The notes under the pieces were generated by a model. The model did not search any database, was not told the DNA's origin, and saw nothing but the letters and a program-made list of their open reading frames with translations. This document shows, piece by piece, positions 21,669 to 32,745 of a DNA stretch of 64,000 nucleotides. A program made the translations under genes and the position numbers. The DNA lies in assembly GCA_964017155.1 (NCBI GenBank), contig OZ024857.1, forward strand, positions 32,936,042-33,000,041, read 5' to 3'. How positions within the stretch are numbered: the stretch's first letter is position 1; the number at the start of each line of letters is the position of its first letter. The stretch is from Oasisia sp. SBJ-2009. Taxonomy: Eukaryota > Annelida > Polychaeta > Sabellida > Siboglinidae.

Positions 21669-22764
21669 TTGTGTGTGGGTGCATGGGTGTGCATGTGTTG
21701 GCGCGTCTGTGTGTGTGTGTATGTGTGCACGTGTGTGTGGGTGCGTGCGTGTGATGATGCGTTTGTGGTGCATGTGTGGATATGTATGCGTATGTTTGCG
21801 CGTGTGTGTGCGTGTGTTGGCGCGTGTGTGTGCGTGTGTTGGTGCGTGTGTTTGGGTGTGGATGTGTGTGTATGTGTGTGCGCGTGTATCGGTGGGTGGA
21901 TGCGTGTGTGTTTGGTATATGTGTGTGTGCGTGTATTAGTGCGGGTGCGTGTGCTGGTGTGGATTCTTGTGTGAGTGCGGGTGTGTGGGCGCACTAGTGT
22001 GTGTGCGTGTGAGTGTGTGGATGGGTGCGTGTGTGATGCTTGTGTGTGTATGTATGTATGTTTGGGCGCGTGTGTTTGTGGGGTTGTATCGATGCGTGTG
22101 TGGGTGCGTGTGTGGATTCGTGTAAGGGTTCGTGTTTGGGTGCGTGTGTGTGGGTGCGTGTGTGGTGCGTGGGTGGGTATGTGTGTGTGTGTGTGTGGGT
22201 GCGTCTGTTGGCGCGTGAGTCGGCGTATGTGGATGCTTGTATGGGTGGGTGAGTGTGTGTGATGGTGCGTGCGTGAGACTGTTTTCGAGTGTGGCGCGTA
22301 TGTGGGGGTGCGTGTGTGGGGTGTGCGTGTGTGTATGTGTGGCCGCGTGTGTGCTTGCGTGTGTGTGTGGGTGCGTGTGTGATACACAGTGTAGGTGCGT
22401 GTCTTTGCGCGTGTGTGTGCGTGTGTGTGCGTGTGTGTGCGTGTGTCGGTGCTTGTGTGGTGCATGTGTGTGTATTTGTGCGTGTGTTGTCGCATGTGTG
22501 CGCGTGTGTGGATGCGTATGTGGGTGCGTGTGTGTGTGTGCTTGTGCTGGCGCGCGTGTGTGTGTGAGGTTGCGTGTGTGGGTGCGTGTGTGGATGTGTA
22601 AGTGTGCGTGTGTCGTTGCATGTGTGGGTGCGTGTGGGTGCGTGAGGGCGCGTGTGTGGGCGCGTGTTTGAATGCATCCTTGCGTGTTTGCGTGCATGAA
22701 TATGGGTGCGTGTGAGGTGCATATGTATGTGTGTGCGTGACTTTGGGCGTGTGCATTTGTATGC
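21669..22764 (+). repeat. TG-rich arm, unit 3
   Basis: Follows the unit 1 order, but after TTTTCGAGTGTGGCGCG (about 22284) it jumps to the GATACACAGTGTAGG marker (about 22380), so several hundred bases of arm are missing. Confidence 0.82.
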
Positions 22765-23511
22765 CTACACACACCCACCCACAAACATGCACCCGCACAC
22801 GCACGCACACATTCACACACACACGCACCCCCCCCCCCCACACACACACACACACACACACACATGCACACAAACACATGCACCCACACACGCACCCACA
22901 CACACGCACCCTCACACGCACCCATACACGCACACACACACGCAGAAACACACGCACCCAGACCCAGACCCACACACGCACCAATTTCCACGCAACTACA
23001 TACGAGCACACACACACACACGGACCCATACCGCCATGCGCCCACACACACACGCACGCACACGCACCCACACACGAATCCACATACGCACACATACACA
23101 CACGCACCACATACAAACACACACACACACGCACCCACACAGACATGTGCCCACACAAACACGCACAGACAAGCACCCACACGCCAATCCACACACGCAC
23201 CCACACACGCACCAACACACGGACTCACACACATGAAGTCACACACACACGCACCCACACACACGCATCCCCCCACACACACACACACACAGGCACCCAC
23301 ACGCGAATCCACTCACTCACTCACCCACACACCGACACACGTACACTCGCTTTCTCTGTCTTCCTCGCTCTTTCACTCTCTGTCACACGCGCGCGCCCAC
23401 ACACACACACACGCACTCACCCGCGCACCCATTCACGCGCCAGCACACACACACACGCACCAATACACACGCGCACATACAGGAACCAATACACGCACAC
23501 ACGCGTGCCAA
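22765..23511 (-). repeat. CA-rich arm, unit 3
   Basis: Turn at GTATGCCTACACAC. C run at about 22828-22839, CAATTTCCACG marker at about 22982, CTCGCTTTCTCTG at about 23347. Slightly shorter than the unit 1 arm. Confidence 0.83.
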
Positions 23512-24042
23512 CAACGTTTTCGACTTAGTGAGCGACGTTTTCGCTCGATAAAAGCGTTTTAGATATGTAAACCCGTTTTCGATTTTCAGTGCCACCGTTT
23601 TCCTTCGATAAACGCGTATACGTCTTTTTGAGCGACGTTTTTGCTGGGTAGTCGCGTTTTCGCCTTTGCGAGCCTTGTTTTCGCTCCATAAACGGATTTC
23701 CGCCTTTGTTACGACATTTTTGCTCAATAAAAAACTTTCGCATTTCCGACGCACGCAAAGAGGAAAACGCGTTAACCGAGCGAACACTTGGCTCGCAATG
23801 ACAATAACGACTTTACCGAAAAACAATATGGCTGGCGAAGTAAACAAAGGGTTTATGGAACGAAAAGCTGCCTCGCAAATTCGAAAACGCTTTTACAGAG
23901 CGAAAACGTCGCTCGCAAAGGCGAAAACGCTTTTACAGAGCGAAAACGTAAACAAGAAAACGCGTTGATCGAGCTAATACGCGTTTTCCGAACGAAAACT
24001 TGTTTTCCGAGCGTCGAAAAGCCGAAAACGCTGTTATCGAGG
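23512..24042. repeat. GCGAAAACG minisatellite block B4
   Basis: A full-length block like B2, with the reverse half first and the forward half second. It has private changes, such as CGACGCACGCAAAGAGG at the turn (about 23747-23763). Confidence 0.88.
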
Positions 24043-24082
24043 TTGTGTGTGGGTGCCTGGGTGTGCGTGTGTTGGCGGGTCT

Positions 24083-24145
<63 letters not shown>

Positions 24146-25782
24146 CACGTGTGTGTGGGTGCGTGCGTGTGTTGATGCGTTTGTGGTGCATGTGTGGATA
24201 TGTATGCGTATGTTTGCGCGTGTGTGTGCGTGTGTTGGCGCGTGTGTGTGCGTGTGTTGGTGCGTGTGTTTGGGTGTGTGTGTATGTGTGTGCGCGTGTG
24301 TCGGTGTGTGGATGCGTGTGTGTTTGGTATATGTGTGTGTGTGTGTGTGCGTGTATTCGTGCGGGTGCGTGTGCTGGTGTGGATTCTTGTGTGGGTGCGG
24401 GTGTGTGGGCGCACTTGTGTGTGTGTGCGTGTGAGTGTGTGGATGGGTGCGTGTGTGAAGCTTGTGTGTGTATGTATGTATGTTTGGGCGCTTGTGTTTG
24501 TGGGCTTGTCTCGATGCGTGTGTGGGTGCGTGTGTGGATTCGTGTATGGGTTCGTGTTTGGGTGCATGTGTGTGGGTGCGTGTGTGTTGCGTGGGTGGGT
24601 ATGTGTGTGTGTGGGTGTGTGTGTTGGCGCGTGTGTCGGCGTATGTGGATGCGTGTATGGGTGGGTGCGTGTGTGTGATGGTGCATGCGTGAGAGTGTTT
24701 TCGAGTGTGGCGCGTTTGTGGGGGTGCGTGTGTGGTGTGTGTGTGTGTGTGTAGGTGTGCGTGTGTGCGCGCTTGTGTGAGTGTGCGTGGGTGTGGGTGT
24801 GTGTTTCAGTGCGTTTGTGTGGGTGCGTGTGTCGTCCATGTGTGTGTATGTGTGCTTATGTTGGCGCGCGTGTGGGGGTGCGTGTGTATGGGTTAGTGTG
24901 TATGGGTTCGTGTGTATGTGTGCTGGCGCGTGCGTGTGGGTCCGTGTGTGGGTGGGCGTGTGGGGTGCGCATGTGGGTGTGTGTGGGTGCGTGTGTGTAT
25001 GTGTGTGTGTGTGTGTGTGCATGTGTGTGGGTACGTGTGTGCTTGTGCATGTTTGAGTGTGCTTGTGTCGGTGAGTGTGTGGATTCATTTGTGGGTGCGT
25101 GTGTGTCTATGTGTACGTGTGTGCGTGTGTTGGCGAGCGTGTGTGCGTGTGGGCGTGTGTGTGTGGTGTGTGTGTGTGGGTGCGTGTGTGTATGTGTGGC
25201 CGCGTGTGTGTTGGTGCTTGCGTGTGTGTGTGGGTGTGTGTATGATACACATTTATAGGTGCCTGTCTTTGCGCGTGTGTGCGTGTGTGTGCGTGTGTCG
25301 GTGCATGTGTGGTGCATGTGTGTGTATTTGTGCGTGTGTTGTCGCATGTGGCCGAGTGTGGATGCGTATGTGGGTGCGTGTGTGGTGCGTGGGTGGGTAT
25401 GTGTGTGTGCGGATGCGTGTGTTGGCGCGTGTGTCGGCGTATGTGGATGCGTGTATGGGTGGGTGCGTGTGTGTGATGGTGCGTGCGTGAGAGTGTTTTC
25501 GAGTGTGGCGCGTTTGTGGGGGTGCGTGTCTGGTGTGTGTGCGTGTGTGCGCGCTTGTGTGAGTGTGCGTGGGTGTGGGTGTGGGTGTGTGTTTCAGTGC
25601 CTTTGTGTGGGTGCGTGTGTCATTCATGTGTGTGTATGTGTGCGTATGTTGGCGCGCGTGTGGGGGTGCGTGTGTATGGGTTCGTGTGTATGGGTTCGTG
25701 TGTATGTGTGCTGGCGCGTGCGTGTGGGTCCGTGTGTGGGTGGGCGTGTGGGGTGCGCATGTGGGTGTGTGTGGGTGCGTGT

Positions 25783-25813
<31 letters not shown>

Positions 25814-26389
25814 CATGTGTGTGGGTGCGTGTGTGCTTGTGCATGTTTGAGTGTGCTTGTGTCGGTGAGTGTGTGGATTCATTTGTGGGTGCGTGTGTGT
25901 CTGTGTGTACGTGTGTGCGTGTGTTGGCGAGCGTGTGTGCGTGTGGGCGTCTGTGTGTGGTGCGTGTGTGTGGGTGCGTGTGTGATACACATGTATAGGG
26001 GCGTGTCTTTGCGCGTGTGTGTGCGTGTGTGTGCGTGTGTCGGTGCATGTGTGGTGCATGTGTGTGTATTTGTGCGTGTGTTGTCGCATGTGTGCGCGTG
26101 TGTGGATGGGTATGTGGGTGCGTGTGTGTGTGCGCTTGTGCTGGCGCGCGTGTGTGTGTGAGGTTGCGTGTGTGGGTGCGTGTGTGTGGGTGCGTGTTTG
26201 TTTGTGGATGTGTGAGTGTGCGTGTGTCGTTGCATGTGTGGGTGCGTGTGGGTGCGTGTGGGTGCGTGTGGGCGCGTGTGTGGGCGCGTGTTTGAATGCA
26301 TCCTTGCGTGTTTGCGTGCGTGAATATGGGTGCGTGTGAGGTGCATATGTATGTGTGTGTGTGTGATTTTGGGCGTGTGCATTTGTATG
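24043..26389 (+). repeat. TG-rich arm, unit 4, with internal tandem duplication
   Basis: Starts like the other arms, with a pure (TG)n run at about 24091-24138. The stretch from about 24587 is repeated from about 25385: the TTTTCGAG marker recurs after about 798 bp (24699 and 25497) and the GATACAC marker after about 740 bp (25244 and 25984). This makes the arm about 0.75 kb longer than that of unit 1. Confidence 0.82.
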
Positions 26390-26435
26390 CCTACACACAC
26401 GCACCCACAAACATGCACCCTCACACGCACGCACA

Positions 26436-26480
<45 letters not shown>

Positions 26481-26752
26481 GCGCCCCCCTGCCCCCCCCC
26501 CCACACACACACACAGGCACCCACAGACGAATCCACTCACGCACCCACACACACACACACACACACACCAACACACGTACACTCGCTTTCTCTGTCTTTC
26601 TCGCTCTTTCACTCTGCGTCACACGCGCGCGCCCGCACATACACACACACGCACTCACCCGCGCACCCATTCACGCGCCAGCACACACACACACACACGC
26701 ACCCATACACACACGCACATACAGGAACCCACATACGCACACACGCGCGCCA
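26390..26752 (-). repeat. CA-rich arm, unit 4 (shortened)
   Basis: Only about 360 bp. A pure (AC)n run (about 26441-26478) and a C-rich patch (about 26484-26502) replace the central part of the arm, and the CAATTTCCACG marker is missing. The CTCGCTTTCTCTG marker (about 26582) remains. Confidence 0.82.
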
Positions 26753-27285
26753 ACAACGTTTTCGACTTTGTGAGCGACGTTTTCGCTCGATAAAAGCGTT
26801 TTAGATATGTAAACGCGTTTTCGATTTTCAGTGCCACCGTTTTCTTTCGATAAACGCGTATACGTCTTTGTGAGCGACGTTTTTGCTGGGTAATCGCGTT
26901 TTCGCCTTTGCGAGTCTTGTTTTCGATCCATAAACGGATTTCCGCCTTTGTTACGACATTTTTGCTCAATAAAAAACTTTTTCGCATTTCCGACCCACGC
27001 TAAGGGGAAAACGCGTTCACCGAGCGAACACTTGGCTCGCAATGACAATAACGACTTTACCGAAAAACAATATGGCTGACAAAGTCAAAAAAGGGTTTAT
27101 GGAACGAAAAGCTGCCTCGCAAATTCGAAAACGCTTTTACAGAGCGAAAACGTCGCTCGCAAAGGCGAAAACGCTTTTACAGAGCGAAAACGTAAACGAG
27201 AAAACGCGGTGATCGAGCTAATACGCGTTTTCCGAACGAAAACGTGTTTTCCGAGCGTCGAAAACCCGAAAACGCTGTTATCGAG
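26753..27285. repeat. GCGAAAACG minisatellite block B5
   Basis: A full-length block, closest in plan to B2 and B4. It ends in TTATCGAGG and joins 60 bp of TG arm before LINE-C. Confidence 0.88.
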
Positions 27286-27344
27286 GTTGTGTGTGGGTGT
27301 GTGGGTGTGCGTGTGTTGGCGCGTCTGTGTGTGTGTGTGTGTAT
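27286..27344 (+). repeat. TG-rich arm, unit 5, left of LINE-C
   Basis: The start of a TG arm (GTTGGCGCGTCTGTG), interrupted at GTGTATA. The uninterrupted order in unit 1 (about 15185) is GTGTATATGTGTGCACG. This places the LINE-C target between TATA and TGTG. Confidence 0.85.
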
Positions 27345-27370
27345 AATAATAATAACACAAGTTTTATTAG

Positions 27371-27386
27371 CAACTCAACTGAGTTG
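27371..27386 (-). promoter_or_regulatory. LINE-C 3' stem-loop candidate
   Basis: CAACTC and GAGTTG face each other across a 4-nt loop, about 15 bp from the (TTA)n tail. It could be a reverse transcriptase recognition hairpin. The stem is only 6 bp, so it may be fortuitous. Confidence 0.45.
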
Positions 27387-27486
27387 GATTGACATTACGA
27401 TAGGTTACAATTGACTCATCAAAACATCATACAAATACAATAGAAATACATTTGATACCGCAAATCATACCGTACTAATAACCTTT

Positions 27487-30480
27487 TTACTGACAGTTGT
27501 ATAAAGCCCACGGTATAAAGGAGTTACGGAATCTATTCGTTCTAGTAACTGGTAACGGGTACACATTTTCTTGTCTAATATTATACTCGGTATGTCTTTT
27601 GTCAGGCAGCAGATAATTTAATCTATGTGTGCCGACTTTAATTTTATCAAAATATTTTTGACAAATGCTCTCCCGTCTTACATTCAACGTATCCAGGTTA
27701 ACACGTCTTAGTATCTCCGCGTAACCCAATCCAGGAAAAATACATTTTAATGCCCTTTTTTGTATAACTTCAATATTGTCAGACAAATATTGGGGCAAGT
27801 TAGTGTGCCATACAGGACATGCATATTCTAGAACTGGTCTCACCACACTAACATATACACTGACCAGATCTTTCTGTGTAATCCCTGCACGCTTTAACTG
27901 ATATAACATGTACAAGCGTTTACCAGCTTTTTTCACAATAGTATCTACGTGTTTGTTCCATGTCAGATTCTGAGAAATGGTCACACCTAATAGTTTGGCA
28001 TGGCAAGCTTGTGCTACATCCCTCCCATCAATTTTTATATTCGGGATAGTGCTTCTGAAATTGCCATCTTGTGCAAAACTAATGATTATTTCTTTTGATT
28101 TTTCGGAATTAATTTTCATGTCATTCTTTTCTGTCCATCTAGCAGCAATATCAACCGACTCTTGAATGACAGATACACCCTTTCTGTCGCATATTTCAAA
28201 TAACGTACTATCATCTACATACTTATATAGTGGAACAGTCGTTCTTAAATCATTTATGTAAACAAGGAAACATTTAGGTCCAGACAATGTCCCTTGCGGT
28301 ACTCCCCCATTGGGATGACCAGAATGGGAATATTCATTTCCTATTTTTACTCGTTGAGTTCTGTCTAATAGAAATGTTGCCATCCATCTTAAAATATGTG
28401 CGGGCAACCCATACGATTGTAGCTTATCTAGCAACAAATGATGATTAATAAGATCAAACGCTTTGCTAAAGTCTAGCATTACAACTCTGACATAAGAATT
28501 CAATTTATCTGTCGCCTTATACCACATATGAACCAGTTCGACAAGAACATCTGTTGTGGACGTTCCGCTAATTCCTCCAAATTGCTTAGCATCAATTTCA
28601 CCTTCAATTGTTTCATCCACCCATTTCATTATTATTGATTCAAACACCTTGGCAGCTATTGGAGTTAGTGAAATTGGTCTAATGTCTTTTTCAATCGACA
28701 CAGGGGGGCTTGTTTTTGGCAACGGTATTACATTGGCCATTTTCCATTCCATAGGGAGTACACCTTTTCTTAGTGAATTGTTAAAAATAGCAGTTAATGG
28801 AGGGGCGAGAACATTTGCATAGTTTCTTAACACCCATGCAGGGATGTTGTCAGGCCCAGTAGCCTTGTTGGCTTTAACACTCTCCAAAGTTTTAAAAGTA
28901 GTATATACGCTTATCACATACTGATCCGGCAGTTCCTCGTTAACGTCGAACACCTTGTGGTTCTTATTTAACCGAGGCAAATGGTCACTCACAGACACAA
29001 AGAAATCATTCATTGTATTGGCCAGTAAGCCACAATCACCATCCGTTGTTTTGTTAGCTAGATCTTGCATGCATGAATTGCCATTTGTTTTAAGTCCCAT
29101 TATTGTTTTCATATGCTTCCACCAATCGTGGGATCCCGATTCATGCATTGCTGCAATTTGTGTTTGGTAAAAATTATACTTAAGTTTCGACGCGGCTCGG
29201 TGGACCTTATTACGCAATATTTTTGCTTGATTCATATCACCACTCATGTGAGCTCGCTGTCGTTTACGAACTAAGTCTCTGAACCAGTCTGTAACCCATG
29301 GTTTATCAGCCGTATGCCTCGTAACAACTTTAGTAGGAAAGCATATTTCCATCAGGTTGCTAATAACCGTTTGATAATATGAATATTGATCTGCACATGA
29401 ATCAAGCCTAAATAGGGGTTCCCATTTAATGGCTGATAAAGCCATATTGAATGTGGCTTTTTCTTTTGGCCCCATACACCTTACGGTTAACCGTGTCACG
29501 CATCCAGTATCAACTGAGCTTTTCGCTTTAGGTTTAAGCAAAACCATGTTATGGTCCGATGACCCCAGTTCGGAGATAGTAACAGGTGGGGTGTATACCT
29601 CCTCCATATTCGTCCATATTTTGTCTAATATCGCCTGTCCACGTGTTACAACATTAACTACTTGGACAAATCTATAGTGGGTTTTCATAAAGTTATCCCG
29701 TAACTGGTTGAAATCGCCAGTTATGATCACACCACATTCTGGGTGTTTTCGCATTACAGTGTCAATGCTGGTGATTAAATGATCACGTATTTTTAAATAC
29801 TCCGTCTTTGGAATATTCGTCCATATTTTGTCTAATATCGCCTGTCCACGTGTTACAACATTAACTACTTGGACAAATCTATAGTGGGTTTTCATAAAGT
29901 TATCCCGCAACTGGTTGAAATCGCCAGTTATGATCACACCAAATTCTGGGTGTTTTCGCATTACAGTGTCAATGCTGGTGATTAAATGATCACGTATTTT
30001 TAAATACTCCGTCTTTGGAGTATAATATAGACATGCCACCAGTATACATGAACATTTTCGAGGCGTTTTCTTTGGCATAACCTTAATCCACATTACCTCT
30101 AAATCATCAACCTCCATATCATTCAATCTCTTATACTTTAAATCATGTCTAATGTAGCAAGCTACACCACCGGCTCGTCCATGACCCCTGTCTTTTCTCT
30201 CTAAGCAAAACCCTTGCATAGTAAGGCTACTTGAATCCATATAGTCTTTAAACCATGTCTCACAAACACATACAATTGAGACATCATGTGTTGCTACAGT
30301 TACATGCAATTCGTCCACTTTTTCACTGTTCAAAGATCTGGCATTTAAATTAATTAAGGAAGGCAGATCCCATGTGCGTATTTTGTCCGCTGTTGGATTC
30401 GGAACACAAAACCGCGTTGAATCAGAGTTCTCGGTTTGTGTGTTCAGGGGAAGTTCCATGGCCAGATCGTTTAGGCCCAT
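27487..30480 (-). CDS. LINE-C ORF2: endonuclease / reverse transcriptase
   Basis: A 997-residue polyprotein that nicks target DNA and copies element RNA onto it. The AP-type endonuclease (EEP) domain shows LNARSLN (45-51), the catalytic CETW glutamate (E74), GDFN and SDHN (308-311). The reverse transcriptase shows GPDNIPAWVLRN, MANVIPLPK, DIRPISLTP, DFSKAFD (670-676), GGVPQGTLSGP (from about 725) and the catalytic YVDD (754-757), then the thumb and a C-terminal region ending near the stop. Length is near that of CR1/L2-type ORF2 proteins. One oddity: 69 residues of the endonuclease (155-223) are repeated in tandem (224-292), giving two GDFN motifs (186-189 and 255-258), so the endonuclease fold is probably broken although the frame is open. 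The start chosen is the ATG three bases after the ORF1 stop. Confidence 0.88.
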   Translation of the reverse strand: MGLNDLAMELPLNTQTENSDSTRFCVPNPTADKIRTWDLPSLINLNARSLNSEKVDELHVTVATHDVSIVCVCETWFKDYMDSSSLTMQGFCLERKDRGHGRAGGVACYIRHDLKYKRLNDMEVDDLEVMWIKVMPKKTPRKCSCILVACLYYTPKTEYLKIRDHLITSIDTVMRKHPEFGVIITGDFNQLRDNFMKTHYRFVQVVNVVTRGQAILDKIWTNIPKTEYLKIRDHLITSIDTVMRKHPECGVIITGDFNQLRDNFMKTHYRFVQVVNVVTRGQAILDKIWTNMEEVYTPPVTISELGSSDHNMVLLKPKAKSSVDTGCVTRLTVRCMGPKEKATFNMALSAIKWEPLFRLDSCADQYSYYQTVISNLMEICFPTKVVTRHTADKPWVTDWFRDLVRKRQRAHMSGDMNQAKILRNKVHRAASKLKYNFYQTQIAAMHESGSHDWWKHMKTIMGLKTNGNSCMQDLANKTTDGDCGLLANTMNDFFVSVSDHLPRLNKNHKVFDVNEELPDQYVISVYTTFKTLESVKANKATGPDNIPAWVLRNYANVLAPPLTAIFNNSLRKGVLPMEWKMANVIPLPKTSPPVSIEKDIRPISLTPIAAKVFESIIMKWVDETIEGEIDAKQFGGISGTSTTDVLVELVHMWYKATDKLNSYVRVVMLDFSKAFDLINHHLLLDKLQSYGLPAHILRWMATFLLDRTQRVKIGNEYSHSGHPNGGVPQGTLSGPKCFLVYINDLRTTVPLYKYVDDSTLFEICDRKGVSVIQESVDIAARWTEKNDMKINSEKSKEIIISFAQDGNFRSTIPNIKIDGRDVAQACHAKLLGVTISQNLTWNKHVDTIVKKAGKRLYMLYQLKRAGITQKDLVSVYVSVVRPVLEYACPVWHTNLPQYLSDNIEVIQKRALKCIFPGLGYAEILRRVNLDTLNVRRESICQKYFDKIKVGTHRLNYLLPDKRHTEYNIRQENVYPLPVTRTNRFRNSFIPWALYNCQ
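29606..30019 (-). repeat. In-frame 207-bp tandem duplication in LINE-C ORF2
   Basis: 29606-29812 and 29813-30019 are nearly identical; the one coding change I see is a Cys/Phe difference before GVIITGDFN. 207 is a multiple of three, so the reading frame survives. The near identity says the duplication is recent. Confidence 0.92.
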
Positions 30481-30483
30481 TTC

Positions 30484-30609
30484 CTAATCACGGGTGTGAT
30501 GCTTTTCTTTATGTCCTCGTTCCCCGCACTGACGACACAACACTTTGTCGGGGTGTCTGCAGGTGGCAGTGACGTGGTTCGTCTCACCGCATTTGGCACA
30601 CTTGCCCAT
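30484..30609 (-). pseudogene. LINE-C ORF1 remnant with zinc knuckle
   Basis: A 41-codon open stretch ending at TAG 30484-30486, three bases before the ORF2 ATG. It has a CCHC zinc knuckle with C-X2-C-X4-H-X4-C spacing (C4, C7, H12, C17), followed by a second, C25-X2-C28-X4-H33-X4-H38, where the last cysteine is replaced by histidine. Tandem zinc knuckles at the C-terminus are usual for the RNA-binding ORF1 protein of many LINEs. The N-terminal part was lost when the element inserted. The apparent ATG at 30607-30609 lies at the junction with TG satellite and is probably host sequence. The TAG-GAA-ATG spacing suggests that ORF2 was translated by termination-reinitiation. Confidence 0.8.
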
Positions 30610-30744
30610 GTGTGCACCTGTGTGTGGGTGCGTGTGTGTGCGTGTGTTGGCGCGTGTGTGTGCGTGTGTTGGTGCGTGTGTTTGGGTGTGGGTGTGTGTG
30701 TATGTGTGTGCGCGTGTGTCGGTGTGTGGATGCGTGTGTGTTTG

Positions 30745-30832
<88 letters not shown>

Positions 30833-31482
30833 TAGTGCGGGTGCGTGTGCTGGTGTGGATTCTTGTGTGGGTGCGGGTGTGTGGGCGCACTTGTGTGTGT
30901 GCGTGTGAGTGTGTGGATGGGTGCGTGTGTGATGCTTGTGTGTGTATGTATGTATCTTTGGGCGCGTGTGTTTGTGGGCTTGTCTCGATGCGTGTGTGGG
31001 TGCGTGTGTGGATTCGTATATGGGTTCGTGTTTGGGTGCGTGTGTGTGGGTGCGTGTGTGGTGCGTGGGTGGGTATGTGTGTGTGTGGGTGCGTGTGTTG
31101 GCGCGTGTGTCGGCGTATGTGCATGCGTGTATGGGTGGGTGCGTGTGTGTGATGGTGCATGCGTGAGAGTGTTTTCGAGTGTGGCGCGTTTGTGGGGGTG
31201 CGTGTGTGGTGCGTGTGTGTGTGTGTGTGTGTGTATGTGTGCGTGTGTGCGCGCTTGTGTGAGGGTGCGAGGGTGTGGGTGTCTGTTTCAGTGCGTTTGT
31301 GTGGGTGCGTGTGTCGTTCATGTGTGTGTATGTGTGCGTATGTTGGCGCGCGTGTGTGGGTGCGTGTGTGGGTGCGTGTGTATGGGTTCGTGTGTATGGG
31401 TTCGTGTGTACGTGTGCTTGTGGGACCGTGTGTGGGTGGGCGTGTGGGGTGCGCATGTGGGTGTGGGTGGGTGCGTGTGTGT

Positions 31483-31559
<77 letters not shown>

Positions 31560-31915
31560 TGTGCATGTGTGTGGGTGCGTGTATGCTTGTGCATGTTTGA
31601 GTGTGCGTGTGTCGGTGAGTGTGTGGATTCATTTGTGGGTGCGTGTGTGTCTGTGTGTACGTGTGTGCGTGGGTGTGTGTGCTTGTGCTGGCGCGCGTGT
31701 GTGTGTGAGGTTGCGTGTGTGGGTACGTGTTTGTGGGTGCGTGTTTGTGGGTGGATTTGTGAGTGTGCGTGTGTCGTTGCATGTGTGGTTGCGTGTGGGT
31801 GCGTGTGTGGGCGCGTGTTTGAATGCATCCTTGCGTGTTTGCGTGCGTGAATATGGGTGCGTGTGAGGTGCATATGTATGTGTGTGCGTGACTTTGGGCG
31901 TGTGCATTTGTGTGC
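30608..31915 (+). repeat. TG-rich arm, unit 5, right of LINE-C
   Basis: Resumes at ATGTGTGCAC, the expected continuation of the target. About 60 bp of the normal order (the GATGCGTTTGTGG marker) are missing soon after. It has long pure TG runs at about 30751-30830 (one interruption) and 31489-31552. Confidence 0.85.
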
Positions 31916-32331
31916 CTACACACACGCACCCACAAACATGCACCCGCACACGCACGCACACATTCACACACACACACAAACGCACCCCCCCACACACACA
32001 CACACATACACACAAACACATGCACCCACACACGCACCCACACACACGCACCCTCACACGCACCCATACACGCACACACACGCAGAAACACACGCACCCA
32101 GACCCACACACGCACCAATTTCCACGCAACTACATACGAGCACACACACACACACACGCGCCCACATATGCATCCATTCACACAAACGCACTCACCAATA
32201 CACACGCACCCACTTACACTCACCCACACACACACGGACCCACACCGCCATGCGCCCACACACGCACGCACACACACACGAACCCACACACGAATCCACA
32301 CACGCACACATACACACACACGCACCACATA

Positions 32332-32378
<47 letters not shown>

Positions 32379-32745
32379 CCACACAGACATGTGCCCACAC
32401 AAACACGCACAGACAAGCACCCACACGCCAATCCACACACGCACCCACACACGCACCAACACACGGACTCACACACGTGCACCTACACACACACGCACCC
32501 ACACACAAGCGCCCCCCCCCCCACACACAGGCACCCACACACGAATCCACTCACGCACCCACACACACACCGACACACGTACACTCGCTTTCTCTGTCTT
32601 TCTCGCTCTTTCACTCTCTGTCACACGCGCGCGCCCAAACACACACACGCACTCACCCGCGCACACATTCACGCGCCGGCACACACACACGAACCCATAC
32701 ACACGCGCACATACTGGAACCCACACACGCACACACCCGCGCCAA
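31916..32745 (-). repeat. CA-rich arm, unit 5
   Basis: A full CA arm: turn at GTGTGCCTACAC, CAATTTCCACG marker at about 32117, pure (CA)n at about 32335-32374, C run at about 32513-32522, and CTCGCTTTCTCTG at about 32585. Confidence 0.85.

Larger units (their letters stand above)
27345..30607 (-). mobile_element. LINE-C, endonuclease-encoding non-LTR retrotransposon
   Basis: A 3.26-kb element in minus orientation, inserted in the TG arm of unit 5. In element order it has the end of an ORF1 with zinc knuckles, three bases, a 997-codon ORF2 (endonuclease plus reverse transcriptase), a 3' UTR of about 140 bp, and a short (TTA)n tail at 27343-27355. It is truncated inside ORF1: the sequence upstream of the zinc knuckle is TG satellite. 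It is the best preserved mobile element in the window. Confidence 0.88.
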
